64,000 bases of DNA from Pogostemon cablin (GCA_023678885.1 CM042985.1:29956465-30020464); one strand, 5' to 3'; positions 20,019-32,308 are shown, counted from the stretch's first letter. Notes: generated from the letters alone by a model not told the origin. Numbers and translations: made by a program.

Positions 20019-21466
20019 ATTATATACTATAGGTTTAACCTTCCTTAATTTCCAGCCCAACAATGAACTTGGATTTTGGGATATTGGCAATTAGATTAAT
20101 TCTTCATTTCTTTAGGATTTATTCATTAGATTAGACATTGAATGGGAGTATGTACAGTATGTTGAGAATGGTGGAGAGTTTAGGAGCAGAATGTTTGAGT
20201 GAATGCAGAATAGCGTTTGGTGAAATTAGTGCATTTGAGATGAGAAATTAGAGCATGCTTAGGCTATTTAATCAATTGCATCACTCTCATACACTCCTCA
20301 ATCCTTAAATCTTCTCAATTATTATAAGTATTAACATCTACAAAACCAATTACCAATGCATTAATTTATACTTTACCAACATCAAATCATCCTTTCTCAA
20401 ATAGAATATTAAGACCCAAAAGAACGTTCACACACGTCTGAGTCATTATATCTCCTTTACAGCCAAATTGATCTATTCATTTGATTTAAATAAATTGACA
20501 TAGTTTAATCCATGGAAAGAATGCAATAAATCCTAAAAATAAACAACCGATAAAATAATATAATTACACCAAAAGAATATTTCTTCAACTATAAGGGCAA
20601 GTAATATATTCTAAAATACAAGGTTGGAATAGTAATTGTATTGTAACTAAAAAGTATGTCCTATATCATAGAGATAAAATAATAATTTAAATGAATTGAG
20701 AATAAAAATCTTCCTACATAACTATAATAATAATTAAATTAAAAGAAGTAATATATCCTAAGTAAAATAATGATAAAAATATGAATGCACACAAACATTT
20801 GAGTTCATTAAAACTTACATTAAGTTCAAAGTTCAAAATTGGTTTCTCTTCAAATTGATTATCTTTTCAAATGAGATTTTTATTTATATAAGCCTTGTCA
20901 TAAAAAAAAAAGAAATGCTAAGAATTTAGGTAGGTCAATGGCCCCTCCCTCACAGAGTTTTGATAATTGATTTTGGTAAAGAATCAATGATGGAGAAAAA
21001 GGGGGGAAATTTTCAGCCTTGTTGTATGGCACCAATCATGGATAATAACTAACATATTGCAACTCCAACCAACTTAATACTTCTATCATTGCTTCCATCT
21101 GCCTCATCACTCATCATTTCAGTCAAAATTTACAGGGAATAACATTCTTTCAATTAAACATTAATTAATACTCATGGCAAAAATAAATTTGTGATGGTTT
21201 AACCCAATGTAAAATCATTATAAATATAAATGATACCCCCTTTCCAAGGATATACTATATTATAACATCAAAATCTACCCCCATAATGCATGCCAATTTG
21301 ATTTTTTAAACTGAATCACGGATGGATGTTAAATAATCATTTAAGGTAAACAATAATTGCACCCTAATTTACTTAATATTAGTACATGAAAATGTATTTT
21401 TTAAAGAGATGAATTGCTTCTCTAACTTTTACACTTGATTAACCATTACTCTTTAATACATAAATT

Positions 21467-21715
21467 TACTCCCTCCATCCTCTTGATACGTATTCATTTT
21501 TCCATTTTGGTCCGTCCCATTACAAAGTATTCATTTATCTTTTTGTATTGATGTGACCCTCAACCACTACACATGGCCCCATACTCAACATTAATACAAC
21601 TACCCACTACACATTAAAATATTATTTCTCTTACCTTACTATACATTAAATTGTTATACTCCTTAATTCACGTGCAAAAAATAAACGAATACCTTTTAAG
21701 GGGACGGAGGGAGTA
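21467..21715. mobile_element. Stowaway-like MITE
   Basis: TACTCCCTCCATCC at the left and GGGGACGGAGGGAGTA at the right, flanked by TA. Length 249 bp, non-coding. Confidence 0.85.
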
Positions 21716-21937
21716 TTTATTTAGAGATATGAGTAATATTTCATATCATTAAAGAATAATTTTCACATACCAAAGACTAATTTTATAAAAATAGGGTGCA
21801 TATGTTAACCGGATTTCCAAGAGGCTCCCTTATCGTTTAATTATATATGTAGATAGAGTATTAAGATATTCTTTTAATAATAAATAAATTTAAAATATAT
21901 TAGGTATGTGAGATTTTTTTTTTATTTTAAAAAAAGG

Positions 21938-22030
21938 TACTCCCTCCGTCCCATAAAGAAGTTCACACTTTTTTGAAAAATCTCTCACAAAAGCTACAGT
22001 AACCGGGAACTTAATTATGGGAAGGAGGTA
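21938..22030. mobile_element. Short Stowaway-like MITE
   Basis: TACTCCCTCCGTCCCATAAA at the left and TTATGGGAAGGAGGTA at the right; only 93 bp, so internally deleted. Confidence 0.75.
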
Positions 22031-22082
22031 TTATGTGAGAAGGTTATTATTTTGACTTTTTTCTCTTTTTAGAAGGTGAAAA

Positions 22083-22520
22083 CTAGAGACGTGCCAGTGG
22101 CATGACACGATAAGAGCAATCTGAACACAACATAATAAGGATTCGAAAAAAATCGTGGTGACACGACACAACACGCAACATGATAAAAAAAAAGAAATAT
22201 AAAAGAATAAAAACTACTAATTAAAAGTAAAAAAAAATCTTAAGAAAATATATTTTAAAATTATTAAGGAGTGTGTTCATCATATAATTAACAAATATCA
22301 TATGTATATCAGATTGTTAATATATTAACAAGTTATTAATAAGTTAATGAGTTACATGTTAATACTCTAACTACATTTAAAGGGTTGTCACGAATGAGAC
22401 ACGAAATTTTCGTGTTCGTATAGGGTTGACACAACAACAACACGAAATAGATAAAATCAATCACTAATCTGATATTATCTATCATGCTATCGTATTGTAT
22501 CAAGAATTAACACTCATGAA
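22083..22520. repeat. Possible hAT-like element with ACACGA words
   Basis: Repeated GACACGA/ACACGACACAACACG words near 22110-22170 face complementary TCGTGTTCGT text near 22385-22450. The ends (GACGTGCCAG... and ...TTAACACTCATG) are only weakly inverted, and no target duplication was confirmed. Confidence 0.3.
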
Positions 22521-23102
22521 AACTTTGTGGAACATAGAGGGAGTTGTTATTTTTAAAACTATAAAACATAATTACTTAATTTAAAATATCACGTTTTTAA
22601 TCAATTAATTCATTATTACACCTAGATAAATGTATAAGTTCATGATCATCAACGTACAAAAACTTGTGATCTCTATTTGTCATAGTATTTGTTATCATCT
22701 TCACTCATCATAACATATGGTAATTAATTGCTTGGAATGGTGACGGCTATAATTATAGCAAAAGTTAATATACATAGCTAAACTATAGGGTTATGATGAA
22801 ATGATTGGAATGGTACATAACAGAAAAATTATCAAGGAAAATTAACTTCCACCTTTGTTCGCTACTACAGTATAAAGATTAGAAAAATGTTTCCTCATCA
22901 TTCCTAATTAATCAATAACGATAATTGAGCTAGAGTTTGGATTTTCTATTTTATAATTAATTAATAATATGCGCTATGATTCTGGATTTTTTTTATTTTT
23001 TCTAAAAAAAAATTGTGCTGAAATTTCTGTGTGAATATTTTAAAATTTTGTTAATAGGGTTAACTTATCATAATCAAAACCCGAAATATATGAGGAAAAA
23101 AA
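22521..23102. other. AT-rich spacer, nothing recognised
   Basis: No coding potential or transposon terminus identified. Confidence 0.5.
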
Positions 23103-23704
23103 TGTTGGGTATATTTGGGTTTCGATATAATGTGTTGACTAGAAAAATATGACAGAAAATTAAGTATAGAATTTGAGTCGAGTCAAGAGTTACACTCTTT
23201 CTCCTTAAGACGAAATTGCCCCGCTCTGGTGCTTACGGTTCGATGGCAATCATCTCCAAGATACAACGACTCACATCTTGTGATATTAGTAGCACTACGA
23301 ATCACAAGATACGGCGAACCAACCGATATTATGAACTCACTTTAGGAGTAGGACTACTTGAGAATACAATATGAATCAATTACAATGACACAACTTTATT
23401 GGACTTTTTCGGACATCCACGTCTTTGTGACAAGTGCTCGAATAACTCAAGTGAAATTCAATTTCAAAGTTAAAATCAAGTTATGGATTATGGAATAAAA
23501 TGACTTATTTATAGATTTCAATGCGTCTTTACACGAATTGATGCGACCGTTGGATTTAAATTTTGAATTCAAACTCAAATATCCTTCTTAAAAAGACACA
23601 ATTATTCAATAATCACAACCTTTGATCACACCCCTTCATATACACACTTTAATTTAATAGACATCATTTAAGGTTACTTTTCCATTCACCTAAAATTTCC
23701 AACA
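23103..23704 (-). mobile_element. Solo LTR
   Basis: 602 bp starting TGTTGGGTATATTTGG and ending AATTTCCAACA, flanked on both sides by AAAAA (23098-23102, 23705-23709). The minus strand has a TATA box CTATAAATAAG at about 23504-23514, so the LTR is read on minus. No internal region remains, which points to LTR-LTR recombination. An A-run target repeat is weak evidence on its own, but TG...CA ends agree. Confidence 0.65.
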
Positions 23705-24501
23705 AAAAATAATTTAAAAAAAATTGTTAGGAAAATAATTAACTAGTCAATTACAATAGTATAAAGAATAATATTTGTGAATTAATTAAAGAAGGTAAAT
23801 TGGTTAGATGATTTATTGATGGAATTGGAAAGCGATTAAAAACCATGCATATTGATGAAGTTGTTGAAATATGAAGATGTTATATGCGTAGAAGATGGAG
23901 AGGATAGATTAGATTGGGTAGAGTAATTAGGATGTATTAAGTGAATAATAATCCGACAGATTAGAATCATCGGTCATAACAATGATCTCCTCCCGGGTCC
24001 ACAGGACCTCACTCAATTGCTATACCTATATATATATATACATATAATATTATATTAATTCATGAGCTTACTTGTATGTGGATTTTGGGAGATAGAGGAT
24101 TATAGTGCAGTTTAATTTTTGCATGAAGCCAAAAAGGATGCTGTAAATGTAGCAAGTAATAAAAAACAAAACAATATACTAATGGTTAATTGAGGGGATT
24201 CCAAAGCACATCTATATATTTTACTTTTACTGTAATGTAATGTATTATGTATATGTAGTCACACCTACATACGCCTACTTGTAAAACCTATCTAGTTCAC
24301 CGCTGTTATAAATTATAATAGGACTATTATTACATCCTTATATTACACATATACCCCACTTGTAGGATGAATTATAGTATTACTCTCCTTTTATTGAAAT
24401 ACTAATACTATACATTAAATTTTTTTATTTTTTTTAGTTCCTCCTATTTTATTCTTGATCATTATAAAAAAAAATATCATAATAATTTTTACTCCTAAAA
24501 G
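23705..24501. other. AT-rich spacer
   Basis: No gene recognised. A short TA microsatellite lies at about 24026-24046. Confidence 0.5.
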
Positions 24502-24750
24502 TACTCCCTTTATCCCGCTCAAACGCCACCAATTACTTTTTGTACATAGATTAAGGAGAACCAGTTATTTTTTGTGCATAGATTAAAGAGTATTATTATT
24601 TTATGTGTACTGAGTAGTTGTAATTAGTAGTGAGTGGTGGGCCACAGGCCACATGTTGTACATCTTTACTAAAAATAGAAAATAAAACATTTGAATGGAA
24701 CGCTCAATATAGTAAAATTGTAACCTTTCGGTAAGACGGATGAAGTAGTA
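24502..24750. mobile_element. Stowaway-like MITE
   Basis: TACTCCCTTTATCCCGC at the left and AAGACGGATGAAGTAGTA at the right. The interior (GTAGATTAAGGAG-like, TATTATTATTTTATGTG) resembles 33608-33837 and the right half of 62365-62775. Confidence 0.75.
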
Positions 24751-25450
24751 TTTTAATTTTACATTTATCACTCCAACTCAACAAATAAAAATATTTTATA
24801 TAATTTATTTATTATCTAAAAATAATTGAATAAAGTTGGTGCAAACAAACATGACTAAAGTACTTACCACTCACTTTTTTTGCTATCATATCATTTCAAT
24901 TACTACATTAAATCACAATAGAGTCTTTTGTTTTAGATAAGTAAAATAAATTCTTATAAGAGATTATATATTGAAAAAATATATTCCACCCAACTCGAAT
25001 TTCATATTTAATGTTTGTACGCAAGATATTAATAAAAGCCTTTCTTTCACTTATTTTTAATGATTATTTAATATTTTTATAATAAATAAACTACAAAATA
25101 TGTTATCTGTGTTGGAAAAAGAAGAATAATTTTGTAAAATTATAAAATATGTTATAGTATGTATTAAAAAAAAATTGAAATTAGAATTGTGGGAATATTA
25201 GCATGGTATATGTATGGAGTATTGAATTTGGATGCATAAAATTCATTAATTTGTAAAAGAAACATGAACAAGTTTCTAGGTAAAATGTCTTATTATACTT
25301 GAGTCCCAACCAAGCAATTTGTTACAAAGACCCATGTCATGTGACCATAAAAACAGACAAGCCAACAATTAATTCATTCAGTTTTGAACACTGCACTAGA
25401 AATATAATTATATGGGAAATTAAATAATAAGTAAAAAAAAAAAAACAAAA
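24751..25450. other. AT-rich spacer
   Basis: No gene or clear repeat end. Confidence 0.5.
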
Positions 25451-25668
25451 ACTTGTGTAAGACCGTCTCACATAAGCTCTTACGTGAGACTGCAAGAAAG
25501 AGATAATTATTATGAAGGAAAGTGATAATTAATTGAAATGTGATAATGCTCTTTAGTGAATGATTTATACTATAAATAAAAATATGTAACATTTTATAGC
25601 AAAAGTAATAGAGTAAGTCTTGCATGAGATCGTCTCACGTGAGATCATTTTTCACTTTTTAAAATAAG
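25451..25668. mobile_element. GACCGTCTCAC MITE, reversed copy plus extra terminus
   Basis: ACTTGTGTAAGACCGTCTC at 25451 opens a copy in reverse orientation relative to 37257-37499. At 25614 a forward terminus (AAGTCTTGCATGAGATCGTC) follows instead of the expected end, so two partial copies abut. Confidence 0.7.
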
Positions 25669-25669
25669 A

Positions 25670-25735
25670 GTAAATTATCAAAACCCCCCTCGAGGTTTGT
25701 CTAAACTACCAAATAAACCCTGTGGTTTGGGAAGG
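25670..25735. repeat. Terminus of the AAATTACCAAAA MITE family
   Basis: AAATTATCAAAACCCCCCTC and ACCAAATAAACCCTGTGG match the ends of the element at 36566-37158. Confidence 0.6.
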
Positions 25736-25794
25736 GGTGGGGGTGGGGTGGGGGTATGCTGGTAATAATTTTTGTTATTTAAATATTAAAATTT

Positions 25795-26079
25795 GAGAAA
25801 CTCTCTTGTGAGACGAGTTTTGTGTGAGACGGTTGTGAGACGGGTTGACCCATTACTAAAGTATGCTTATTATATACTAGGTAAAGTATGTTTATTTATA
25901 ATTAAAGTATGTCAATAATGAATCATATTATAACACACTAAAATCATACTTTAATTAATCATTTATCATATTTTAGAAAACATACTTTAACAATTTTTAA
26001 ACATACTTTATCTATATAATAGACATACTTTAACACGTCTCACAAACCGTTTCACATATATAATGTCTCACAAAAGAAT
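25795..26079. mobile_element. Second TIR family with TGTGAGACGG ends
   Basis: Left AACTCTCTTGTGAGACGAG and right CGTCTCACAAACCG...GTCTCACAAAAG are inverted. The interior repeats AAAGTATG on one side and CATACTTT on the other, so the whole unit can fold back. Confidence 0.65.
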
Positions 26080-26130
26080 TTATCTTAAAATTTAATAAAA
26101 ATTTTAATATTAAAATAATAAAAAAAAATT

Positions 26131-26175
26131 GGGAAGGGGGTGGGTGGGTGGGGGTTGGGGGTAGGTGGGGTGGGG
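26131..26175 (+). repeat. G-rich tract
   Basis: Runs of GGG/GGGGG separated by single T or A over 45 nt. A similar tract lies at 25733-25756. Both could form G-quadruplexes on the plus strand. Confidence 0.8.
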
Positions 26176-26225
26176 ATAGAGTGGTTGGTAAGTGAAACAT
26201 TCTTAAAAAAATACTAATAAAAAAA

Positions 26226-26370
26226 AATAAAATAATTGGACCAACTCGTGGGTCGACCCACCAGTGACCCACCCCAACCCTCAAGTGACCCGACCCGCGT
26301 GTGACCCAACCCATTTGAGTTTGCTTAAGAGCGGGTAATGATGGGTTTGGGCTAAACTGACCCACCAACC
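26226..26370. repeat. GACCC-rich repeat fragment
   Basis: Repeated CGACCCACC, GTGACCC and CCAACCC words, similar in style to the hAT-like element at 34982-35484. No ends were defined. Confidence 0.4.
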
Positions 26371-26399
26371 CATTCTGATAATATTAATTAACTGGTTAT

Positions 26400-27501
26400 A
26401 TGTAACTGCAATTCTTCCTTTTCAACTATAGATCTGCGTCCGACATAAGAATCCAAAGTTTGCATTCATGTTATTTGAAGGGATGAAGAAATATCAGATA
26501 AAACCAAATAACCAATAAGGTGACTCACTCTACCGCTCGCCTACCTTTCTATTGCAAATAATTGCATTTTTTTTCATAAAACTTTGAAATTTTAATTCAG
26601 GTGACTTACGGCACTATTCTTAGCGTACGTACTGTATATGGCTCTCTTCAGAAGTACGACAGTATATCATCATGTGAGAAATGCAGGGTATACATTGGAA
26701 ATTTCACAAATGGGATCACCTATTTCATTCAATTTTTCATCTCATATTACATGTATTATAATCTCGCCACGTGTCATAATCAATGCCCAAATTTTCGCCA
26801 CATGCCCCAAGGGTTTAATGGTCATTAACTAGGGTATAGTTTTTTAATAGGAAATAAGTTATGAAATAGGGAGTGTAATACCAAAGTCGGGTTTGAGATT
26901 TCATTCATGATGCCCACCATTCATGCACATCTTGAAAAATCCATTGAAATTATGAGTATGAATTAATAGTGACAATTTGTTCCCCACATAAATCTTAACC
27001 TTCTGTTTATAATCAAACCATCTGAAGGTTCAAACCCAATGATTACTATCTTAAACAACTAATTGAGGAATGGGTGATACAAACACAACAGTGGAATAAA
27101 GACCAATTTGCATTGTAGATAACAGATTTTGGGCATCCAAACCTGCTCCTAGAGAAAGTTGCAGAACACCCGCAAGAAGATAATGCTGAACGCCTTTCCA
27201 TTGACCTCCGAGGTCTCTCTCACGAAGGTATATATACACATACCACAACCCTATTAATGTTTTGTATTGCAACTATAGATGAAGAGCAAAAACGAAGATC
27301 TTAGGATAATACATTAAAATCATGGCAGAAAGACTGTCTTTAGTCTGCAGCTGCTGAAATAGATGCTATCTCATGCATATAGTAAACAGATGTTTCTTTG
27401 AAATCACCAATCTTGTTATGATGCAATGACAGGTGGAAGCACGAATTGTTGCTCTTGCAGTTCTGCGGAGGATCAAAGAAAGAAGTATTAAAGGTAACTT
27501 T
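26400..27501 (+). pseudogene. PPR-Smr gene copy 2, part before retrotransposon D
   Basis: A second, partial copy of the 3' half of the gene at 4495-18277. Homology begins near 26400 (compare 5790). It contains the MLFEGMKKYQIKPNN exon (about 26440-26515), an exon interrupted by a MITE, ITDFGHPNLLLEKVAEH with LSIDLRGLS (about 27118-27225), and VEARIVALAVLRRIKER (27433-27493) with a GTAACT donor at 27494. Compared with copy 1 the Gln codon before ITDFG is TAG (CAG to TAG, about 27115), so this copy cannot make the protein. The upstream PPR exons are missing. A copia element (D) is inserted eight nt after the exon end, inside the intron. This arose by partial duplication in direct orientation about 20 kb apart; loss of the 5' part says it was never a full gene here, or decayed. 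Confidence 0.75.
26712..26890. mobile_element. MITE-like insert in PPR-Smr copy 2
   Basis: About 180 nt absent from copy 1 at the same place (near 6008). It shares GATCACCT, CACGTGTCA(T/C)AATCAATG, GCCCCAAGGGTTTAATGGT and TAGGGTATAGT with 62107-62285. Confidence 0.65.
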
Positions 27502-27966
27502 TGTTGAAAATTTATTAATTTCCATTATAATAATTGTGGGCAATATATTATTATGCAATTATATTAGCTATTTAATTATATTATGGACTTAATTAAGTGA
27601 TCCAATTAAGGTTAAAGGTCCATGGGCTATAATAATAAATGATATGGGCTTATTGAGTAGATACCCAATACTACATGATTAGGTGATTATGGGTGGTCTA
27701 GTCAAGTAGTATATAAAGGCTCACAGGTTATAGTCCCCAATATACTAAGCCGCACATCGTCTTCCCTTCTCCCCATCGGGAGGGATTACTACGGTCCCCA
27801 TAAGGAATAATGAGGCTTAGTTGAGGAAGGCCATAAAACCACAAATTTCGAGTTCGTGTTCAGCCTCAAGGACTTATTGGATCAGGTACGCTTCCCCTTT
27901 ACGGTTTAAATCTCGTTAATCATAATAGGGTTTAAGGTATTAGGATTTATTAATTTATTTCCTACA
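27502..27966 (+). repeat. 5' LTR of copia D
   Basis: 465 bp, TGTTGAAAATTTATT to TTATTTCCTACA. Confidence 0.92.
27709..27718 (+). promoter_or_regulatory. TATA box of copia D LTR
   Basis: GTATATAAAGG; the same in the 3' LTR near 32060. Confidence 0.6.
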
Positions 27967-27968
27967 AG

Positions 27969-27981
27969 TGGTATCAGAGCC
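27969..27981 (+). other. Primer-binding site of copia D
   Basis: TGGTATCAGAGCC, two nt after the LTR; matches plant initiator tRNA-Met. Confidence 0.88.
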
Positions 27982-28944
27982 ACCCCCACCCTATATATGA
28001 TTATCTGATATCTGAAAGAACTATATTTTGATTCAAATATTTATACTTGAATCGTTACGTGAAATAACAATTTTAAATCTAAGGATTGAGATGAAATAAT
28101 TGTTGTTGTTCACATGTACGTTGCACTTAAGTGATTCTGCCGCAATGTGTTTATAGGGTTATCCTTGAAATTCAAGTTTTAATACCAATATATGATGTTC
28201 TTGAAATGCAAATTATTGCTTCTAACATTATAGTTGAGAATTTAATGATTTGATTTTGCGGACTTATGTGTTAGTTGCATTTTGTAATCTGCGTTGGAGA
28301 TTGTTGGCTCATATCAGGCCATTATCAAAATGAGTTCTAATCCAATATAATTATTAAAATATTAGGGATTGAATTTTATTCATGAATTATTGCGACATGT
28401 TGGGATTATGGCTAAAGAATATGGATTTCGATTTTTTAATGAAAGATTTGCTATTAGTTTGGGAAATTCGTATTTTGGCTTACTACATCTATGTGCGATA
28501 TTCACGTGTATTCATTTTCTTATTATGGAATATATGATTTGATATCCAATTAATATTTGGGTAAGTTAATTATCAAATTTTGTTTAGGCAAGTTGATATT
28601 ATATTCCAATAATTTATAAGAAAATGTTTGCCTTATTTAATTTATATTAAATTGGGATTTGTCATTCCTTAATTAAGTTAAATAAATCTTTCATTAAGAA
28701 ATATGTGGGAATCATCAAATATTCTCGTAAAGTTTGATAATTTAATTAATTAAATTTGGGGAGACATTTTTAATGTCGTCAATTAAACATAAATATTTAT
28801 TTTAAATATTTGTTTAATTAGTCTAGTAAACCTTCAATCTAGTCAATCAAAGCCTCATGTTGTCACAGCAGCCTCTGTGTGTGAAGTGCGACTTTATTGA
28901 AATTACATAGATGGGAGTGTAATTATTCATGTGTTCTGTGTTCG

Positions 28945-29480
28945 GCCCACAGGTAGTCACAGTTTGACAGAATAATAACATACATGTGATAATAAGTATG
29001 TGATAATTATTTGAATTGTTCATGTGAACATTAATCGGTCCACAGATAGACTCTTGTTTGACAGAACTTATTGTCAATACTTGATTATTACACCAAGATT
29101 ACCCCTGCAATTAATTTTTGTCCACAGACGAGGTTAATGTTGCACAATGTGTCTTGTGATGGGTCCCCAATTAATAATGTTGTATGAGTGTATCTTCATG
29201 CGGGTATTGATTGGCCCACAGGTAGATTAATATTTGGCAGAAATACACAAGTACCTGTGGTGGTAAATACGTGACAATTATTTAGTTTGACATGCGAGTA
29301 ATAAGTCGGCCCACAGGAAGGCTATTGCTTGACAGTTTTATTGTCAGTATTTGACTACTGCATGAGAGCATCATTTAAATTAGTATTTTTTGTCCAAAGA
29401 CTTGATACTAATATTGTGCTCGAATCTTCAAGATGATTCTAATTTAGTTAAATTTTGAAAGACTATAAAGTTTTTGAAAG
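28945..29480. repeat. 268-bp tandem duplication inside copia D
   Basis: CGGCCCACAGGTAG at 28945 recurs at 29213, and CGGTCCACAGATAGACT (29036) recurs as CGGCCCACAGGAAGGCT (29304). Each is followed by TTGACAGAACTTATTGTCA-like text. Units are diverged. Confidence 0.65.
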
Positions 29481-30799
29481 ATTATAAAGTTTAATGCGAG
29501 CATGAAAAATTATTTTGCATTAATTCTCTGTATAATTAAGAAGTCTGCTAATTAAGTTTTCCATATATCAACAACAAAATCATACTTGATGAGTGAACTT
29601 CTACAATAAGGATGAGACTAATAAGTCAAACTTAATCTCAATAAAGTATAAGGGCAATACAAGAAATCCCATTAAGAAAGCTGCTAAAGACAACTAAAGT
29701 ATAACCTTTTGTTTTCTCCTAAAGGCCTGTGGAATTGTCTTATAATACACTGCATTAAATTATTCAGTATGCATGGTGCAGTTAAAAGACATAATTGAAC
29801 TCCACAACATATGGTCACTAATGTGAGAAATACTTAAGATTGCAACTTATGGTCTCAATAAATTTTTAACCAAAGTAGTTGTGAGAACTCTTTGAATTTC
29901 ACATATGGTAATGTCCAACTAAAGCTAGATCATTGGGATCTACTAAAGAAAATTGGACTCAAATAAATGTAAGCTACTTTATTGGTTATGAATAAAAATA
30001 AAAGTTTATGATCCAATTAATCGGATCATATTTGAGACGGGTAATACGGTATTCTGTGAGGATGTTGATTTGGGGGAAGAATAATATTAGAGACATTATC
30101 TTTGAGGGGGAGTCAATACGGTCCCTACTTAAACTTTTAGAAATTATGTAAATTCAGAATATCAATGGGACAATGTCAATAATATTTAAGGTATAATAAA
30201 ATCAACAACCTCAAGAATTAATGTCACTAAGAAAACCACTAGAGTTGGGAGAAAATCAATTTGGATAATTATGTAGTTTTCTCCTAAATAAAGAGGACAC
30301 TATGGAATTAATGGTAGAACATTCAAACAATGTTCATCAAACCATGCAAGGTCCAAATACTCGAAAGTGGGTTAATGCCATAAGTTATGAGTATAAATCA
30401 ATACAAGATTATTCGGTTTGCATCTTGATAAAGGATTATACTCTAAAGGGAAGGAAGACATTGTTTTGAGATAATCGTGATATTATTAGTACATTTTAAT
30501 CTTGAATCATTTAGATGAATGTAAAGATAAAGTTCCTTGATGGCAACATGATACGATATTATAAGTTTAAGAACCAAAAGGAAATCCATCTATGCATTCA
30601 AGAAAGCTTTTCCGTAAAGGAATCACAAGTATCATCATGAATTAATTGTCTCATTTGGTTTTGATATAAATGTAGATGATTATGTGATTCAGTGGGAGAA
30701 TGTTTAAATTAAACTAAGGGAGACAAGTGAAGTCTCAATAAGGTGCCCTAAAGTTAAACTAAAGATTTAAGAAATGTAGAAATATTCTATATGTTTTGG

Positions 30800-31340
30800 C
30801 TATTGGAAGTTGTTGTATGATGAGATCTCTACAAGACCTAATTTGGCTTATGTTGTTGGTATATTAAGTAGACATTTAAGTAACTCTAGTATGAATCTTT
30901 ATAAAGTATGTATAGAGAACTAAGGATAACATGCTTGTACATCAGGGATCAGATTTGTTAGAGATCATGAGGAATTCTGATTCTGAGTTTGTTGGATGCC
31001 AATATAGTATGAGATCCACTTCAAGCTACATCTTCTGTTGGTCTGGAGAGCTATACAAGTAAAAATATTAAGCAAACGCTTTAACTCATTAACCATGACA
31101 ACAGAATCAGTAGCACACTAAGGGGCATTCAAACATGAAATAAAGGTTGCGAAGTTTTGTCACTTAAAGTATATTGTGACAGTTAGTTCGCAGTAAAGTA
31201 TTAGCAATAAGAGTTCTTATAAGTCAAGCATATTGACATAGAATTCTTGGTTGTTAAAGAAAGTGTTCTTATGGATAAATTTTGGTAGAGCATACTATGA
31301 TAGACTCTAAATACGGATCCGCCAATCATGTATTCAACGC
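30800..31340 (+). pseudogene. Copia D RT/RNase H remnants
   Basis: In shifting frames: TRPNLAYVVGILSRHLSNSS (about 30835-30895; the end of RT), SDSEFVGCQYSMRSTSSYI (about 30975-31030; RNase H start, normally DSDFAG), a degenerate TTESVA word, and text matching KHIDIEFLVVKERV (about 31235-31270). Several stops separate them, so no product can be made. The order matches an ordinary copia pol 3' end. Confidence 0.65.
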
Positions 31341-31849
31341 CCTGTAATTTTATGAGCTAGCTACTCATGTGGGTGTTATATGATTTTAGAATACATTGGT
31401 TCAGTGAGAGTCTATATTTATTGCTCTTTAAAGTTTTAAGACACTTTGATTTTAGATAATTTGGTTTTCTGCAGAATTGAGTTGATGGATTTGAATTCAT
31501 TGTGAATTCACTTAAGTTAATTTTTCATTTTGTAATATTTTACATTATGAATTGATCTCACTAAGGATTAAAGTTGGACCAGTTGGAAATAGGCATGATG
31601 TTGATCACATTTGACATGTAATTTCCATGCTACTCACCATATTTGATCTATGTCATTGAGTATATTGATATGGTGATTGTCGGGGTTTAATCACGATTTA
31701 TAATGTGGTGAATGCCGCGGTAGTTCCATATTAGTATATGAGTTGGACCAGATTGTTAAGTATAGCCTGAAGAGGAATAGCATAAAGTTGCGCAACTAAG
31801 GACTCTTGATATAATTGCTAACGGAAAATATATAGCCCAAGTGGGAGAT

Positions 31850-32308
31850 TGTTGGAAATTTATTAATTTCCATTATAATCTAATTGTGGGCAATATATTA
31901 TTATGCAATTATATTAGCTATTCAATTATATTATGAACTTAATTAAGTGATCCAATTAAGGTTAAAGGTCCATGGGCTATAATAATAAATGATATGGGCT
32001 TATTGAGTAGATACCCAATACTACATGATTAGGTGATTATGGGTGGTCTAGTCAAGTAGTATATAAAGGCTCACAGGTTATGGTCCCCAATATACTAAGC
32101 CGCACATCGTCTTCCCTTCTCCCCATCGGGAGGGATTACTACGGTCCCCATAAGGAATAAGGAGGCTTAGTTGAGGAAGGCCACGAATTCCGAGTTCGTG
32201 TTCAGCCTCAAGGACTTATTGGATCAGGTACGCTTCCGCTTTACGGTTTAAATCTCGTTAATCATAATAGGGTTTAAGGTATTAGGATTTATTAATTTAT
32301 TTCCTACA
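31850..32308 (+). repeat. 3' LTR of copia D
   Basis: 459 bp, preceded by purine tract AAGTGGGAGAT. Confidence 0.92.

Larger units (their letters stand above)
18278..21466. other. Gene-free AT-rich DNA
   Basis: 3' flank of the PPR-Smr copy, then AT-rich DNA without recognisable genes. It contains only the microsatellites listed separately. No tRNA or rRNA gene was seen. Confidence 0.6.
27502..32308 (+). mobile_element. Ty1/copia retrotransposon D
   Basis: LTRs 27502-27966 and 31850-32308, TG...CA, with perfect target duplication ACTTT (27497-27501 and 32309-32313). The primer site TGGTATCAGAGCC is at 27969 and the purine tract AAGTGGGAGAT at 31839. Internal DNA is 3.9 kb and fully decayed: no frame longer than about 80 codons. 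Fragments of copia RT and RNase H can be read at 30800-31340. The LTRs differ by only about eight substitutions and two or three small indels, so insertion is fairly recent although the coding part is long dead. Confidence 0.93.

Noticed and set aside
19887..20090. 67-codon frame with GWVGLG repeats on minus
   Set aside because: Produced by the (CCCAA)n tract.
28945..29480. CRISPR-like spaced repeats (CCCACAGG...TTGACAG)
   Set aside because: Plant nuclear DNA, irregular spacing, inside copia D; it is a diverged tandem duplication.
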